Positions 52,399 through 60,802 of a DNA stretch of 64,000 bases are shown in pieces. Positions within the stretch are counted from its first letter, which is position 1; every line of letters starts with the position of its first letter. The notes under the pieces are model-generated. The model made no database searches. It was not told the DNA's origin and saw nothing but the letters and a program-made list of their open reading frames with translations. Source of the stretch: Chloroflexota bacterium (GTDB lineage: Bacteria; Chloroflexota; Dehalococcoidia; UBA2979); the NCBI GenBank assembly GCA_947479915.1, contig CANKAU010000008.1:1-64000 (forward strand), read 5' to 3'. The position numbers and the translations under genes are program-made.

Positions 52399-52932
52399 AT
52401 GTCTGATCGCCGCTGGGCCGTGCTGGGCTTTGTCTGGACGATCGTGCTGGGCAGCGCACTTCACTTCACCTATGCGTGGAGCAACGAGAATCTGCTGGTC
52501 GGGCTCTTCTCCGCCGTGAACGAGAGCACGTGGGAACACCTCAAACTGCTGGTTGTCCCGGCGACCATCTGGGCGGTTCTCCGCTACCGATCGCAATCTC
52601 GCGAATGGATCGAGGTGAACAGCGCCAACGGGATCGCGCTGGTCATCGGCCTGTTATCGATCGTTGGCGGCTTCAACCTCTACCGCAGTTTCCTGCCGGA
52701 CCAGTTCGTACTGGACATCTTGCTGTTCGTCGTCGCGGCCGCATGCACGCACTTCGGCCCATTGCTCGCGCGGCGGTTGCTGCCAACCGATCGGGCGTGG
52801 CGGGGTGGCGTGGCACTGCTCATGGGGGCGGTCTTCCTGACCTTCGCGGTCTCCACGGTGTTGCCGCCGCATCTTCCGGTCTTCAAAGACCCCAACACCG
52901 GCGCATACGGTTTAGGCGCCGGTCAGGATTGA
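52399..52932 (+). CDS. DUF6512-like membrane protein
   Basis: A 177-residue integral membrane protein with five or six hydrophobic segments (VLGFVWTIVLGSALHFTYAW, LLVVPATIWAVL, IALVIGLLSIVGGF, LDILLFVVAAACTHFGPLLA, GVALLMGAVFLTFAVSTVL). The motif AVNESTWEHLKLLVVP near residue 40 is typical of DUF6512, a family of unknown function. ATG 52399 with GGGAGG about 12 bases upstream. No neighbour on the same strand is close. Confidence 0.75.
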   Translation: MSDRRWAVLGFVWTIVLGSALHFTYAWSNENLLVGLFSAVNESTWEHLKLLVVPATIWAVLRYRSQSREWIEVNSANGIALVIGLLSIVGGFNLYRSFLPDQFVLDILLFVVAAACTHFGPLLARRLLPTDRAWRGGVALLMGAVFLTFAVSTVLPPHLPVFKDPNTGAYGLGAGQD

Positions 52933-53252
52933 GCCAACTCGGCCCCATGCAGCCGCGCGGGTCGCGGTGCTGCGCGCCGTGGTCGTGCTGATGCCGAAGA
53001 TCGGGGCGTTGCCGAGGCCTCCCGGATGCATCGCCCGGGATCGCGAGTGGGGCAGACTCTCGCCGCCCACCGGCAGACCTTGAAATGGTCTTGTTGTCGT
53101 CGCAGACCTCACCAAACCGCGCGATTGACACGAATGTCACCCGGATCGGGTGACCTGCGGCCGCTGTCGAGGCGGTCTCGGACGCGCATGCTCAACGTGG
53201 ACGATGATCCGGCGCGCCCTCCGGGCAGACTGGCATCGGACGGAGGTGTGCG
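52933..53252. other. Intergenic region with a perfect dyad
   Basis: About 320 bases without a convincing gene. It contains TTGACA (53125-53130), a perfect -35 hexamer, followed 5 bases later by the palindrome GTCACCCG-GAT-CGGGTGAC (53136-53154). No good -10 is visible at 16-18 bases, so this may be an operator-covered or activator-dependent promoter for the small gene and the ABC importer downstream, or a terminator. Undecided. Confidence 0.4.
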
Positions 53253-53486
53253 ATGGAGATGCTCAAGTGGATGTGGCGAGGCCTCATCACCCGACTCGGC
53301 CTGATGGCCGGCGAGATTCCGCCGCCGCCGCACCGGCGCAACCCCGAGGTGTCGGCGCATTTCCAGGTCGAGCCGATCGAGGAGCACGACCTTCCGCCGA
53401 CCGCTTCGGGCGAAGGCGACGAGGCCAGGCACAACCCGCAGGCGCACCCGCATCCCTCGGAGCGCCGAGGATCGATGCAGAACTGA
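53253..53486 (+). CDS. Small hypothetical protein before the ABC importer
   Basis: A 77-residue frame, MEMLKWMWRGLITRLGLMAG followed by a Pro/His/Glu-rich polar tail. The N-terminus could form an amphipathic helix. A good ribosome site (GGAGGTG) lies 5 bases before the ATG, which is the main support. It precedes the ABC permease gene by 58 bp. No family recognised. Confidence 0.5.
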   Translation: MEMLKWMWRGLITRLGLMAGEIPPPPHRRNPEVSAHFQVEPIEEHDLPPTASGEGDEARHNPQAHPHPSERRGSMQN

Positions 53487-53544
53487 CCGCTTTCCGTTGC
53501 CGCGGGGAGTGGACGGCGTTGTGGCTGGGTAGCACCATCGCGAG

Positions 53545-55176
53545 GTGAGCTACCCACCCACGCCGCCGCATCGTGCCGCCTCGGCCTGGCGATGGGGTGT
53601 CATCCCCGTTGCGCTGGTCGTTGTGCTGCTGCTGTGGCCGCTCATCCTCCTCGCTTCTGCAACGTTCGGCACGAAGGCGCTTGAGGCGATCCTCGACCCG
53701 GCGACGTGGCAGCGCGCCGGGTTCACTGCGGCGCAGGCGCTGCTCTCCACACTGCTCTCGCTCGTCGCAGGGCTGCCCGTGGCCTATGCGCTGTCGCATG
53801 TCCGCTTCCCCGGTCGCACGCTCCTCCGCGGCCTTGCGACGATGCCGGTCGTGCTGCCGACGGTGGTCGTCGCGCTCGGCGTGCAGCAGGCGTTCGGCCC
53901 GACGGGCTGGGTGAACGCCGCGCTCGACAACCTCGGGCGCGAGCGCATTGAGGTGGTCGGCACGCTCACCGGCATCCTGCTGGCGCACGTGTGCTTCGGT
54001 TCCGCGATCGTTGTGCGGCTGACCACACGCCCGTGGGCGGCGGTCGATCTGCGCCAGGCCGAGGCGGCGCGGCTGCTGGGCGCTTCGACATGGGGGACGT
54101 TCCGCCACGCGACGCTGCCCGCGCTCTTGCCGCCCGCGCTGACCGCGGCGGTGCTGGTGTTCATGTTCGCCTTCACCTCGTTCGGTGTCGTGCTGCTGCT
54201 CGGCACGCCGAACCTCGACACCATCGAGGTCGCCGTGTTCCGTCTGGCGTCTCAGCCGGCGCGCTGGCCGGCCGCCGCCGCGCTGACCCTCGTCCAATTG
54301 GTGATGACGGCTACCGCGGCGGCGACGTACTTCTCGCTGCAGCCCACTCGGAGCACGCACCGCGTCGTGGCTGATCACTCGCGATCGCTGCGCGCGGCCT
54401 CGTGGGGCACGCGCGCGATGCTCCTCGTGGCGGTGCTCCTCGTGCTGGCGGTGGTGCTGCTGCCGCTCGCATCGCTCGTCGCAGGCGCGGTCTCGATCGC
54501 CGCATTCGCCACGCTGACGGCCGCCGGTACGCGTACCTCGATCGGGCCGATCGAGGCGCTCGCGTGGAGCATCGCGTTTGCGCTGAGTGCCGCGCTGATC
54601 GCGACGATCGTGGGAGGTGCGGCGGCGGTCGCCATTGCGCGTGCACGGGGCCGCGCGGGCATCATCCTCGTGGCCGTGCTGCTGGCGCCGGTTGCCGTAT
54701 CCGCCATCACCGTTGGGTTCGCGTATGCGGTGGGAGCGAACAACGACATCGCGGATCTGCGCGGCATGCCGCTGCTCGTGCTGCTCGCGCAGGGGGTGGT
54801 GGCTTACCCGTTCGTGCTGCGCGCCGTCCTCCCGGTCGCGCGCGCGCTTCCGCCGGGACTCGCGGAGGCAGCCGCGAACCTGGGCGCCGCGCCGCCGCGC
54901 GCGTGGCTGCGCGTGTCGCTCCCGTTGCTGTCCCGGGCGCTTGCGTCCGGTGCCGTCTTCGCGTTCGTCATCGCGCTGGGCGAGGTCGGCGCCGCGCTCT
55001 TGCTGCGCCGCCGCGAGTTCACCACGGCCCCCGTCGCGCTGGTGGACGGGCTTGCCCGGCCCGGCACCGACGGTCTCGCGTCCGCGCTTGTGCTGGCGAC
55101 GGTGCTGATGGGGGTGAGCGTGGTAGCGTTCGTGGTCATGGAGCGGTTCCGGCCACGGAACGCGGGTGAGTACTAG
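53545..55176 (+). CDS. ABC importer permease, double membrane domain (ThiP/FbpB-like)
   Basis: A 543-residue permease with two BPD_transp_1 domains and about 12 helices. Both halves have the EAA loop that contacts the ATPase: EAARLLGASTWGTFRHATLP and EAAANLGAAPPRAWLRVSLP. This fused layout is typical of thiamine (ThiP) and ferric iron (FbpB) importers. The ATPase gene follows after 8 bp. No substrate-binding protein gene is in the window, so the substrate cannot be named. The start is GTG 53545. Confidence 0.88.
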   Translation: MSYPPTPPHRAASAWRWGVIPVALVVVLLLWPLILLASATFGTKALEAILDPATWQRAGFTAAQALLSTLLSLVAGLPVAYALSHVRFPGRTLLRGLATMPVVLPTVVVALGVQQAFGPTGWVNAALDNLGRERIEVVGTLTGILLAHVCFGSAIVVRLTTRPWAAVDLRQAEAARLLGASTWGTFRHATLPALLPPALTAAVLVFMFAFTSFGVVLLLGTPNLDTIEVAVFRLASQPARWPAAAALTLVQLVMTATAAATYFSLQPTRSTHRVVADHSRSLRAASWGTRAMLLVAVLLVLAVVLLPLASLVAGAVSIAAFATLTAAGTRTSIGPIEALAWSIAFALSAALIATIVGGAAAVAIARARGRAGIILVAVLLAPVAVSAITVGFAYAVGANNDIADLRGMPLLVLLAQGVVAYPFVLRAVLPVARALPPGLAEAAANLGAAPPRAWLRVSLPLLSRALASGAVFAFVIALGEVGAALLLRRREFTTAPVALVDGLARPGTDGLASALVLATVLMGVSVVAFVVMERFRPRNAGEY

Positions 55177-55184
55177 GGGGCGGC

Positions 55185-56798
55185 GTGGCGACGCTGGAAG
55201 TCCGCTCCATCACGCGTGCCGCCTCGGACGAGGCGCCCGGTCTCGCGTCGGTCTCCTTCACGGTGGCCGAGGGACGCGTCTCCGCGCTGCTCGGCCCGCC
55301 CGGGAGCGGTAAGACCGCGCTCCTCCGCGTGATCGCCGGCCTCGATCGCCCCACCGCCGGGGACGTGCTGCTCGCTGACGCATCGATCCTCGGGCGCCCC
55401 CCGCACCGTCGAGGCGTGGGGCTGATGTTCCAGGACCTCGCGCTGTTCCCGCACCTCAACGTCCGCGAGAACATCGCGTTCGGCCTGCGTGCCGTCGGCT
55501 GGCCGGTCGCTGCCCGCGAGCAGCGCGTGGATGACCTGCTCGAGGTCGTCGGTCTGCGCGGGCTCGCCGCAAGGATGGTGGACGACCTCACCCCCGGCGA
55601 ACGCCAGCGGGTTGCCTTGGCGCGCACGCTGGCGCCCCAGCCCGCCGTGCTGCTGCTCGACGAACCCGTCGGGGCGATGGCCGAGGCCGACCGGCCGATG
55701 TTCCGCCAGGAGCTGCGCTCGATCCTCACCGCGCTCGACGCGACCGCGGTCATTGTGACGCGCGACCTGGAGGATGCCGCCGCTGTCGCCGACGACCTCG
55801 TGGTGATCGAGGGCGGTGCGGTGCTGCAGGCCGGGCCCCTGGGCGTCGTCCTCGGCGAGCCGATGACCACGCGCGTCGCGGAGATCGCGGGCTACCTCAC
55901 GCTGGCGCACGGCGTCGTGCGACGGGGGCGGGTGGAGGAGCAGGGTGTGGGCGCGATGGCCGTCCCCGGACTCCCGGATACCGAGGCTGCGCGAGTCATG
56001 GCGCATCCGGCATCGCTGCTCGCCGTCCCCGCGGAGTCGGGGTTGGGATCAGGCGTCGCGGGCCTCGTCGTTCGGTCGCGCGCGTTCGGCCCCACGTGGA
56101 CCGTCGACCTATCGGTCGGTGGCCGCCTGATCGAGGCGCGCTGGGAGTGGGACCTGGTCGCCCCGCGCGTGGGAGCGCGCCTCGCGATCGCCGCCCGCCC
56201 CGGCACCCTGCGCGTCTTCCCGAGCACCCTGGACGAGGTCACGCACGAGGCGGCGTCGGTCGCTCCGTCGATGGCCGCGCCCGCCCCGCGTCCTGCATCC
56301 GTTCCGTCCGCCGCTGCCGTCCCGGTCACTGCCCCGCGCGCGCCAGAGCGGGCTGCGGCCGAAGCGCCGGTTCCGCCTGCGGTGGCGGCGCCGCCTCCCG
56401 TGCGCCCGCCCGCCCCCGAGCGCGCGGCGGTCGAAGTGCCCGCGCCGACGCTCACGCCACCTCCGGTCGCGCCGCCCGCTCCGGCGCCCCCGCCGTTCTC
56501 GCGTCCAGTGACACCGGATGCGTCGCCGCCGGTCGATGTGCCGCCGAGCGCGCTCCCACCCACGCCTGCCCGCCCGGCACCGGCACCGGCGCCTGCGCCG
56601 CCCGCAGCAGCTCCGCCGCCTGAGCCCCCGCCGCCGCCAGCCGCGCCGCGCCCCTCGACGCCGCCCGTGTTGCGACCGCGCCCCACGCCGGAGTACGCGC
56701 CGCCCCCCTCCGCGGTACCGCCGCCCCGAGGTGGTACGCGCACGGCTTTGCCCCCCACCGTGCGTGAACCGCGCCATCCCCAGATGCCGCTGCACTAG
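55185..56798 (+). CDS. ABC importer ATPase with a long Pro/Ala-rich tail
   Basis: A 537-residue protein. Residues 1-240 are an ABC ATPase: Walker A LLGPPGSGKTALLR, Q-loop GLMFQDLALFPHL, signature LTPGERQRVALART (LTPGE in place of LSGGQ), Walker B LLLDEPVGA. About 250-350 may be a TOBE-like beta domain (WTVDLSVGGRLIEARWEWD). The last roughly 180 residues are a Pro/Ala/Val-rich low-complexity tail, far beyond the normal length of about 350. It pairs with the permease 8 bp upstream. The tail could tether the ATPase to something or be a poorly conserved linker. Confidence 0.88.
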   Translation: MATLEVRSITRAASDEAPGLASVSFTVAEGRVSALLGPPGSGKTALLRVIAGLDRPTAGDVLLADASILGRPPHRRGVGLMFQDLALFPHLNVRENIAFGLRAVGWPVAAREQRVDDLLEVVGLRGLAARMVDDLTPGERQRVALARTLAPQPAVLLLDEPVGAMAEADRPMFRQELRSILTALDATAVIVTRDLEDAAAVADDLVVIEGGAVLQAGPLGVVLGEPMTTRVAEIAGYLTLAHGVVRRGRVEEQGVGAMAVPGLPDTEAARVMAHPASLLAVPAESGLGSGVAGLVVRSRAFGPTWTVDLSVGGRLIEARWEWDLVAPRVGARLAIAARPGTLRVFPSTLDEVTHEAASVAPSMAAPAPRPASVPSAAAVPVTAPRAPERAAAEAPVPPAVAAPPPVRPPAPERAAVEVPAPTLTPPPVAPPAPAPPPFSRPVTPDASPPVDVPPSALPPTPARPAPAPAPAPPAAAPPPEPPPPPAAPRPSTPPVLRPRPTPEYAPPPSAVPPPRGGTRTALPPTVREPRHPQMPLH

Positions 56799-56879
56799 CG
56801 CGGGATGCGAGGACTCCGCACGGCGGTGCGTCGCGACGCCTCGACGAGGCTGAAGCGCCGCGAGTAGTCTGAAGGCGCG

Positions 56880-57410
56880 ATGAGCATTCCGTCTCTCGAC
56901 CACCTGATCCACCGCGATCCCGAGCGCCTCGCGCTGCGCGCGCTGGCGCGCCGCCTCGCGAAGCTCCCGCCACGCCGCACGCCGGACATGGCGTTGCAGG
57001 TGGTGACCGACCTGTCGAAGGAACTGACCCGCGCGCGCTATGCCGCCCTCGCCGTCACGGACCGGCAGGACCGGACGGAGGGGTTCTACACCGCGGGTGT
57101 GGAGCAGGCGGCGATGGAGCGGCTGCGCACGCCGCCGCAGGGGCACGGCCCCCTCGGCTCATTGCGGTACGACGGCAAGCCCGTGCGGTTCGATGACGTG
57201 CGCCAGCATGCGAAGGCGTTCGGCTTCCCGCCCGCGCACCCGGAGATGCAGCACCTGTGCGGCGTGGCGATCTGGGCGCGTGGTGAGGTGCGTGGCGCGC
57301 TGTACATCGCCGATCGCACCGACGGGAAGCCGTTCACCGAGGCCGACGAGGAGATCCTGACGACGCTGGCCGCGCACGCGTCGCACGTCGTCGAGACGGA
57401 GTGGTACTAG
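56880..57410 (+). CDS. GAF-domain protein
   Basis: A 176-residue stand-alone GAF-domain protein. An N-terminal helix (about 1-40) precedes a GAF fold: LQVVTDLSKELTRARYAALA, FYTAGVEQAAMERL, MQHLCGVAIWARGEVRGALY, FTEADEEILTTLAAHASHVV. No output domain is attached, so it may sense a ligand or redox state and act on a partner. TAGTCT lies 9 bases before the ATG. Neighbours give no clue. Confidence 0.8.
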   Translation: MSIPSLDHLIHRDPERLALRALARRLAKLPPRRTPDMALQVVTDLSKELTRARYAALAVTDRQDRTEGFYTAGVEQAAMERLRTPPQGHGPLGSLRYDGKPVRFDDVRQHAKAFGFPPAHPEMQHLCGVAIWARGEVRGALYIADRTDGKPFTEADEEILTTLAAHASHVVETEWY

Positions 57411-57426
57411 GCCAACGCAGCCCGCG

Positions 57427-57756
57427 CTAGAACTCGCGCGGGACGCCCTCGGCGCTGCGCGTGGTGCGGCGGACGGGGACCAGCTCGGCCTCCTCCAGCA
57501 CCTGCTCGATCTGCGCGCGGAGGCTGGGGCCGAGGCCCGCGGCCTGGCACTGCGGGCAGTCGGGGGAGTCGGGCGCGCCGGTGTCCACCAGCGTCACCAC
57601 GACTCCACCCTCGTCCAGATGGATGCCGCAGATCGTGTCGACGAGGCGCGTGTAGTAGCGCCGCTCGCCGCGCGGCTCCGCGTCATGCAGGATCACCCAG
57701 TGCCAGTCGTCACCGAAGTCGTCCAGCGCCTTCCCGACGATGCGCACATCAGTCAT
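57427..57756 (-). CDS. Hypothetical protein
   Basis: A 109-residue protein, no family recognised. It has an N-terminal beta-rich half (MTDVRIVGKALDDFGDDWHW, RRYYTRLVDTICGIHLDE), a single CPQC motif near residue 72 that may bind metal, and a charged C-terminal helix (LRAQIEQVLEEAELVPV). It sits 35 bp downstream of the dienelactone hydrolase gene on the same strand, so cotranscription is likely. Confidence 0.6.
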   Translation of the reverse strand: MTDVRIVGKALDDFGDDWHWVILHDAEPRGERRYYTRLVDTICGIHLDEGGVVVTLVDTGAPDSPDCPQCQAAGLGPSLRAQIEQVLEEAELVPVRRTTRSAEGVPREF

Positions 57757-57791
57757 CCCGCGCCCCCTCGATCAGCCCGCGATGCGCGGGA

Positions 57792-58472
57792 CTAGGCCAG
57801 GTACTTGGCGAACCAGGCCGTGGACTTGAGCCACGAGTCCATCGCCTGCTCCTCGCGGTACGCCGGGCGACCCTCATTGAAGAACGCGTGCGGCGCACCC
57901 TCGTACAGCGTGATGTCGCTCGGGACGCCGGCCGCGGCTAGCGTGTCGCGCAGGCGATCCACGTCTTCCTTCGGGATGCCGGCGTCGTCCGCGCCGTAGG
58001 AGCCCAGCACGGGCACCTTGATCGTCGCGATCTGCTCGTTCGTGGGCATGCCGCCGCCGTAGTACACGTGCACCGCGTCCACGTTCGAGGTCGGGCGGAT
58101 CGCCGTCGCCAGCGTCAGGCCACCGCCGAGGCAGTAGCCCACGCAGCCGACCTTGCCCGCGCTCTTGGTGTCCTTCAGCCACGCGATCGCCGTGTCGATC
58201 TCCTTCGCGGCAAGGTCGCGCTCAAGCGCCATCGTCAGCTTGCGCGCCTCGTCCGGCTCCGTGGCGGCGACGCCGTGGTAGAGGTCGGGGGCGAAGGAGA
58301 CGTAGCCCTCGGTCGCGTAGCGGTCCGCGATCTCCTTGATATCGGGCGTCAGGCCCCACCACTCCTGGATGACGATCATCCCGCCCTTCGGCGTCGGGAA
58401 CAGGTCGGTGTCCGGCTCGGACAGGTAGCCCATGACCTGCTGGCCCTTGTAGTCGATGGTGATGTCAGGCAT
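57792..58472 (-). CDS. Dienelactone-hydrolase-family protein
   Basis: A 226-residue alpha/beta hydrolase of the dienelactone hydrolase family. The catalytic Cys is in VGCVGYCLGGGLTLA, the Asp in GSYGADDAGIP and the His in GAPHAFFN, the C-D-H triad of the family. Length is normal. ATG 58472 is preceded by GGAGGAGA. In other bacteria it hydrolyses dienelactone in chloroaromatic breakdown, but many members have unknown substrates, and no aromatic ring-cleavage gene is adjacent. Confidence 0.9.
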   Translation of the reverse strand: MPDITIDYKGQQVMGYLSEPDTDLFPTPKGGMIVIQEWWGLTPDIKEIADRYATEGYVSFAPDLYHGVAATEPDEARKLTMALERDLAAKEIDTAIAWLKDTKSAGKVGCVGYCLGGGLTLATAIRPTSNVDAVHVYYGGGMPTNEQIATIKVPVLGSYGADDAGIPKEDVDRLRDTLAAAGVPSDITLYEGAPHAFFNEGRPAYREEQAMDSWLKSTAWFAKYLA

Positions 58473-58532
58473 GTCGTGATCTCCTCCGTGTTGTGAGCGC
58501 GGCCAGTATAGACGGGCGACGTCGAGGCCCTG

Positions 58533-59177
58533 CTAGCGGCCCGTGGCGGCCTTCAGGTCCACGCTCAACGTGACCTGCGCGCCCAGCCCGATGCCGCTCG
58601 CTGCGTACCAGCCCGCGGGGGCCTCGATCGCCGCGACGTAGGTGGCGGGCGGCTGGTGAATGTCCAGCGTGTCCGCCTTCATCGTGGTCAGGTAGATCAC
58701 CTTCATCGACGCGTCGACGAACGCGATGTCGAGGTCGATGTGCGTGCCCTTCATCCAGAAGCCGACCTTCGCGCCCTCCGGGAAGGCGAAGAGCATCCCG
58801 CGCCCCTCGAGGTTACGGCGGCCCGACAGCCCGATGCCGTACTCCTTCTCGGTCGGCACCTCGATCGGGAGGTCAATGCGCGTCTGACCGGAGACGAAGG
58901 TCGCGCGCGGGAGCTGCCCCGTCGGGGTCGCGGACGTTGAGGCGACAGGCTCCGGCGTAGCGGCCGCGCCCGTCGCGCCGCTCGCCCCCGCCGCTGACGT
59001 GCCACCAGTGGGGGAGGTCCCGGATGCCGTCGATGCGCCCGAAGCGCCGCTGGTGCCAGTCGTACTCGTGGCGGCGGGTGTTCCGCCGCCAGTGCACGCG
59101 CCGAGGAGTAGGAGGGAGGCCGCGCTCAGCGCGGTGACGACGTGGAGCGGACGGCGGAGCAGGCGGTGAACTGTCAT
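58533..59177 (-). CDS. DUF192-domain lipoprotein
   Basis: A 214-residue secreted lipoprotein. A signal peptide with lipobox ends LLLLGAC (modified Cys near residue 27). A Ser/Thr/Gly/Ala linker follows to about residue 90, and the rest is a DUF192 domain: LPIEVPTEKEYGIGLSGRRN, MLFAFPEGAKVGFWMKGTHI, LDIAFVDASMKVIYL and YVAAIEAPAGWYAASGIGLG. DUF192 is a conserved beta-fold of unknown function found outside the cytoplasmic membrane. Confidence 0.88.
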   Translation of the reverse strand: MTVHRLLRRPLHVVTALSAASLLLLGACTGGGTPAATSTTGTSGASGASTASGTSPTGGTSAAGASGATGAAATPEPVASTSATPTGQLPRATFVSGQTRIDLPIEVPTEKEYGIGLSGRRNLEGRGMLFAFPEGAKVGFWMKGTHIDLDIAFVDASMKVIYLTTMKADTLDIHQPPATYVAAIEAPAGWYAASGIGLGAQVTLSVDLKAATGR

Positions 59178-59285
59178 GCAGTCATGGTCGCAGCGTGTGG
59201 AAGCGCTGGCAACGCGGGTCAGGGCGCGCCGCCGCGTTGCAGAAACATCGTTGACAACGGGCGCGTCCCGGGCGAGCCTCGCAGC

Positions 59286-60041
59286 ATGTCTACCTCACCG
59301 ATCCTCGACCTCGCGATCCGGCTGTGGCCGCAGGTGCGCGACCGGGGCGCCGTCGACGACCCGAATGACCTCGATACGCTGCTTGCGGCGCAGGGGCAGC
59401 CGGGCGCGCCGGGCTACGACGGCGGCGTGCGCAGCACCTTCGGGTGCTTTCCGCCGGAGGAAGACGCGGCCTTCGTCCTCCCCTCCGGCGAGCGCCCCCG
59501 CGAAGACGCCGACGCGCGGCTCATCGCGCACATCGTCGTCACCCGCACGCTGCTCGGGGCGGGCCTCGGCATCGATCGGCGGGTGATGGCGGCGGTGGGC
59601 GACGCCCACGCGATGACGTGGGCCGTGGGCGGAGCGTACGACGCCTCTCCGCTGGCGCTGGGCGCCTCGATCTGGCTCGCCGCGCTCGACCCGCAGCAGT
59701 CGTCCGACCGCCCGCTGCCGATCGACTGGGCGCCCGCGTTCTACCAGGACGCTGAGCGCTGGGACCTGGACTACCGGCTGTTCTCTCACTACGACATCCG
59801 CGAGCGCATCCTCGACTGGATCTCGTTCGCGAGCGTCGCGCCGTCGAGGCACCCCGGTGTTTCGGTGTGGACGCTCGCCGAGCCGCTGATGCGCATCCCG
59901 GACGGCCGTTCGCAGACCGCGCTCGCTGTCTTCGCGGAGGCCTCGGACGAGACGGAGACGCCGATCCCCGCCGCCGCGATGCTGGACCGCGCGCGCGTCG
60001 CCGGGCTGCTCCGCGCCTACGTCGCCTCGCCCGGCCGGTAG
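59286..60041 (+). CDS. Hypothetical protein
   Basis: A 251-residue soluble protein, no family recognised. Segments: SPILDLAIRLWPQVRDRGAV, DARLIAHIVVTRTLLGAGLG, DAHAMTWAVGGAYDASPLAL, RLFSHYDIRERILDWISFAS. No signal peptide, membrane span or obvious catalytic motif. ATG 59286 is chosen as the first good methionine after the noncoding-looking 5' part; the frame is open back to 59142. It ends at a strong convergent terminator. Confidence 0.65.
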   Translation: MSTSPILDLAIRLWPQVRDRGAVDDPNDLDTLLAAQGQPGAPGYDGGVRSTFGCFPPEEDAAFVLPSGERPREDADARLIAHIVVTRTLLGAGLGIDRRVMAAVGDAHAMTWAVGGAYDASPLALGASIWLAALDPQQSSDRPLPIDWAPAFYQDAERWDLDYRLFSHYDIRERILDWISFASVAPSRHPGVSVWTLAEPLMRIPDGRSQTALAVFAEASDETETPIPAAAMLDRARVAGLLRAYVASPGR

Positions 60042-60067
60042 CCCCGTCGTCGATCCGGAGACAACAA

Positions 60068-60094
60068 CGAGGCCCGGCGATCCGCCGGGCCTCG
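60068..60094. terminator. Bidirectional terminator hairpin
   Basis: CGAGGCCCGGC (60068-60078), loop GATCC, GCCGGGCCTCG (60084-60094): a perfect 11-bp GC stem between the convergent genes ending at 60041 and 60120. Confidence 0.75.
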
Positions 60095-60119
60095 TGCGTG
60101 TCGTGCGCGCGATCGAGGG

Positions 60120-60587
60120 CTACTCGATCGCGATGTTGCCGCCGGGGGCGGTGTCCTCCTCGCGCGGGTCACGCGCGAAGGCGTTGATCATGTCGAGCAC
60201 GTCCAGCAGCTCGCGGTCGTCCGGGCCGGCCTCGTCCGAGATGTGGTAGCCGCCGAACGCGTCGACCACGGACTTGTGGTCGTCGATCACGAAGTCCGGC
60301 ACCATCGGCACGCCGAGGGACTCGAGCTTCTCGTGGTGCTTCTCCAGCGGCTTGATGTAGTAGTCGGTCACGAACTCATCGAGGTCGTGGCGCTTCATGT
60401 CCCACTGGCGGATACCGACACCGGACCACACGTAGATGGTGTGACCGGCCTCCTTGAGGGCGGTGAACACGTCTCGCGTGTGGGGCCGGAGCTTGCCGTT
60501 CCACATGATCAGGGTGTTGTCGACGTCGAAGAAGACGTTCAACTTTCGCTGCGCGTCGCTCACGAATGTTCCTGCTTCCGACATCAT
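60120..60587 (-). CDS. HAD-like hydrolase
   Basis: A 155-residue protein with HAD motif I (NVFFDVDNTLIMWNG), a motif II-like Ser after a strand (IYVWSGVG), a Lys region (YYIKPLEK) and the acidic motif IV (DFVIDDHKS). It lacks a large cap domain. HAD enzymes are mostly phosphatases; the substrate is unknown. ATG 60587 follows GGAGG by 4 bases; the adjacent ATG 60584 would give 7-base spacing. It lies downstream of the M1 aminopeptidase gene on the same strand, 215 bp from its stop. Confidence 0.78.
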   Translation of the reverse strand: MMSEAGTFVSDAQRKLNVFFDVDNTLIMWNGKLRPHTRDVFTALKEAGHTIYVWSGVGIRQWDMKRHDLDEFVTDYYIKPLEKHHEKLESLGVPMVPDFVIDDHKSVVDAFGGYHISDEAGPDDRELLDVLDMINAFARDPREEDTAPGGNIAIE

Positions 60588-60802
60588 GCCTCCGCGCGCG
60601 AACGTGCCGGGCGAGGAAGGCGCCGAGCAACCGGTGTTGGATGGCTCGTGGAGCCCGCTCAGCGGTGCCCCCGACTCCAGTGGCCTCATGGTACTCGTTT
60701 CGCGCATTCCGTTCGTGCGCGCCCCGCAGCGCCTCTCGCGCGCCGCTCCGGCCCCGCTCCCCGTCCGGCGGTGCGGGCGTTCCGCGCTGGCGCGTGCCGC
60801 GC

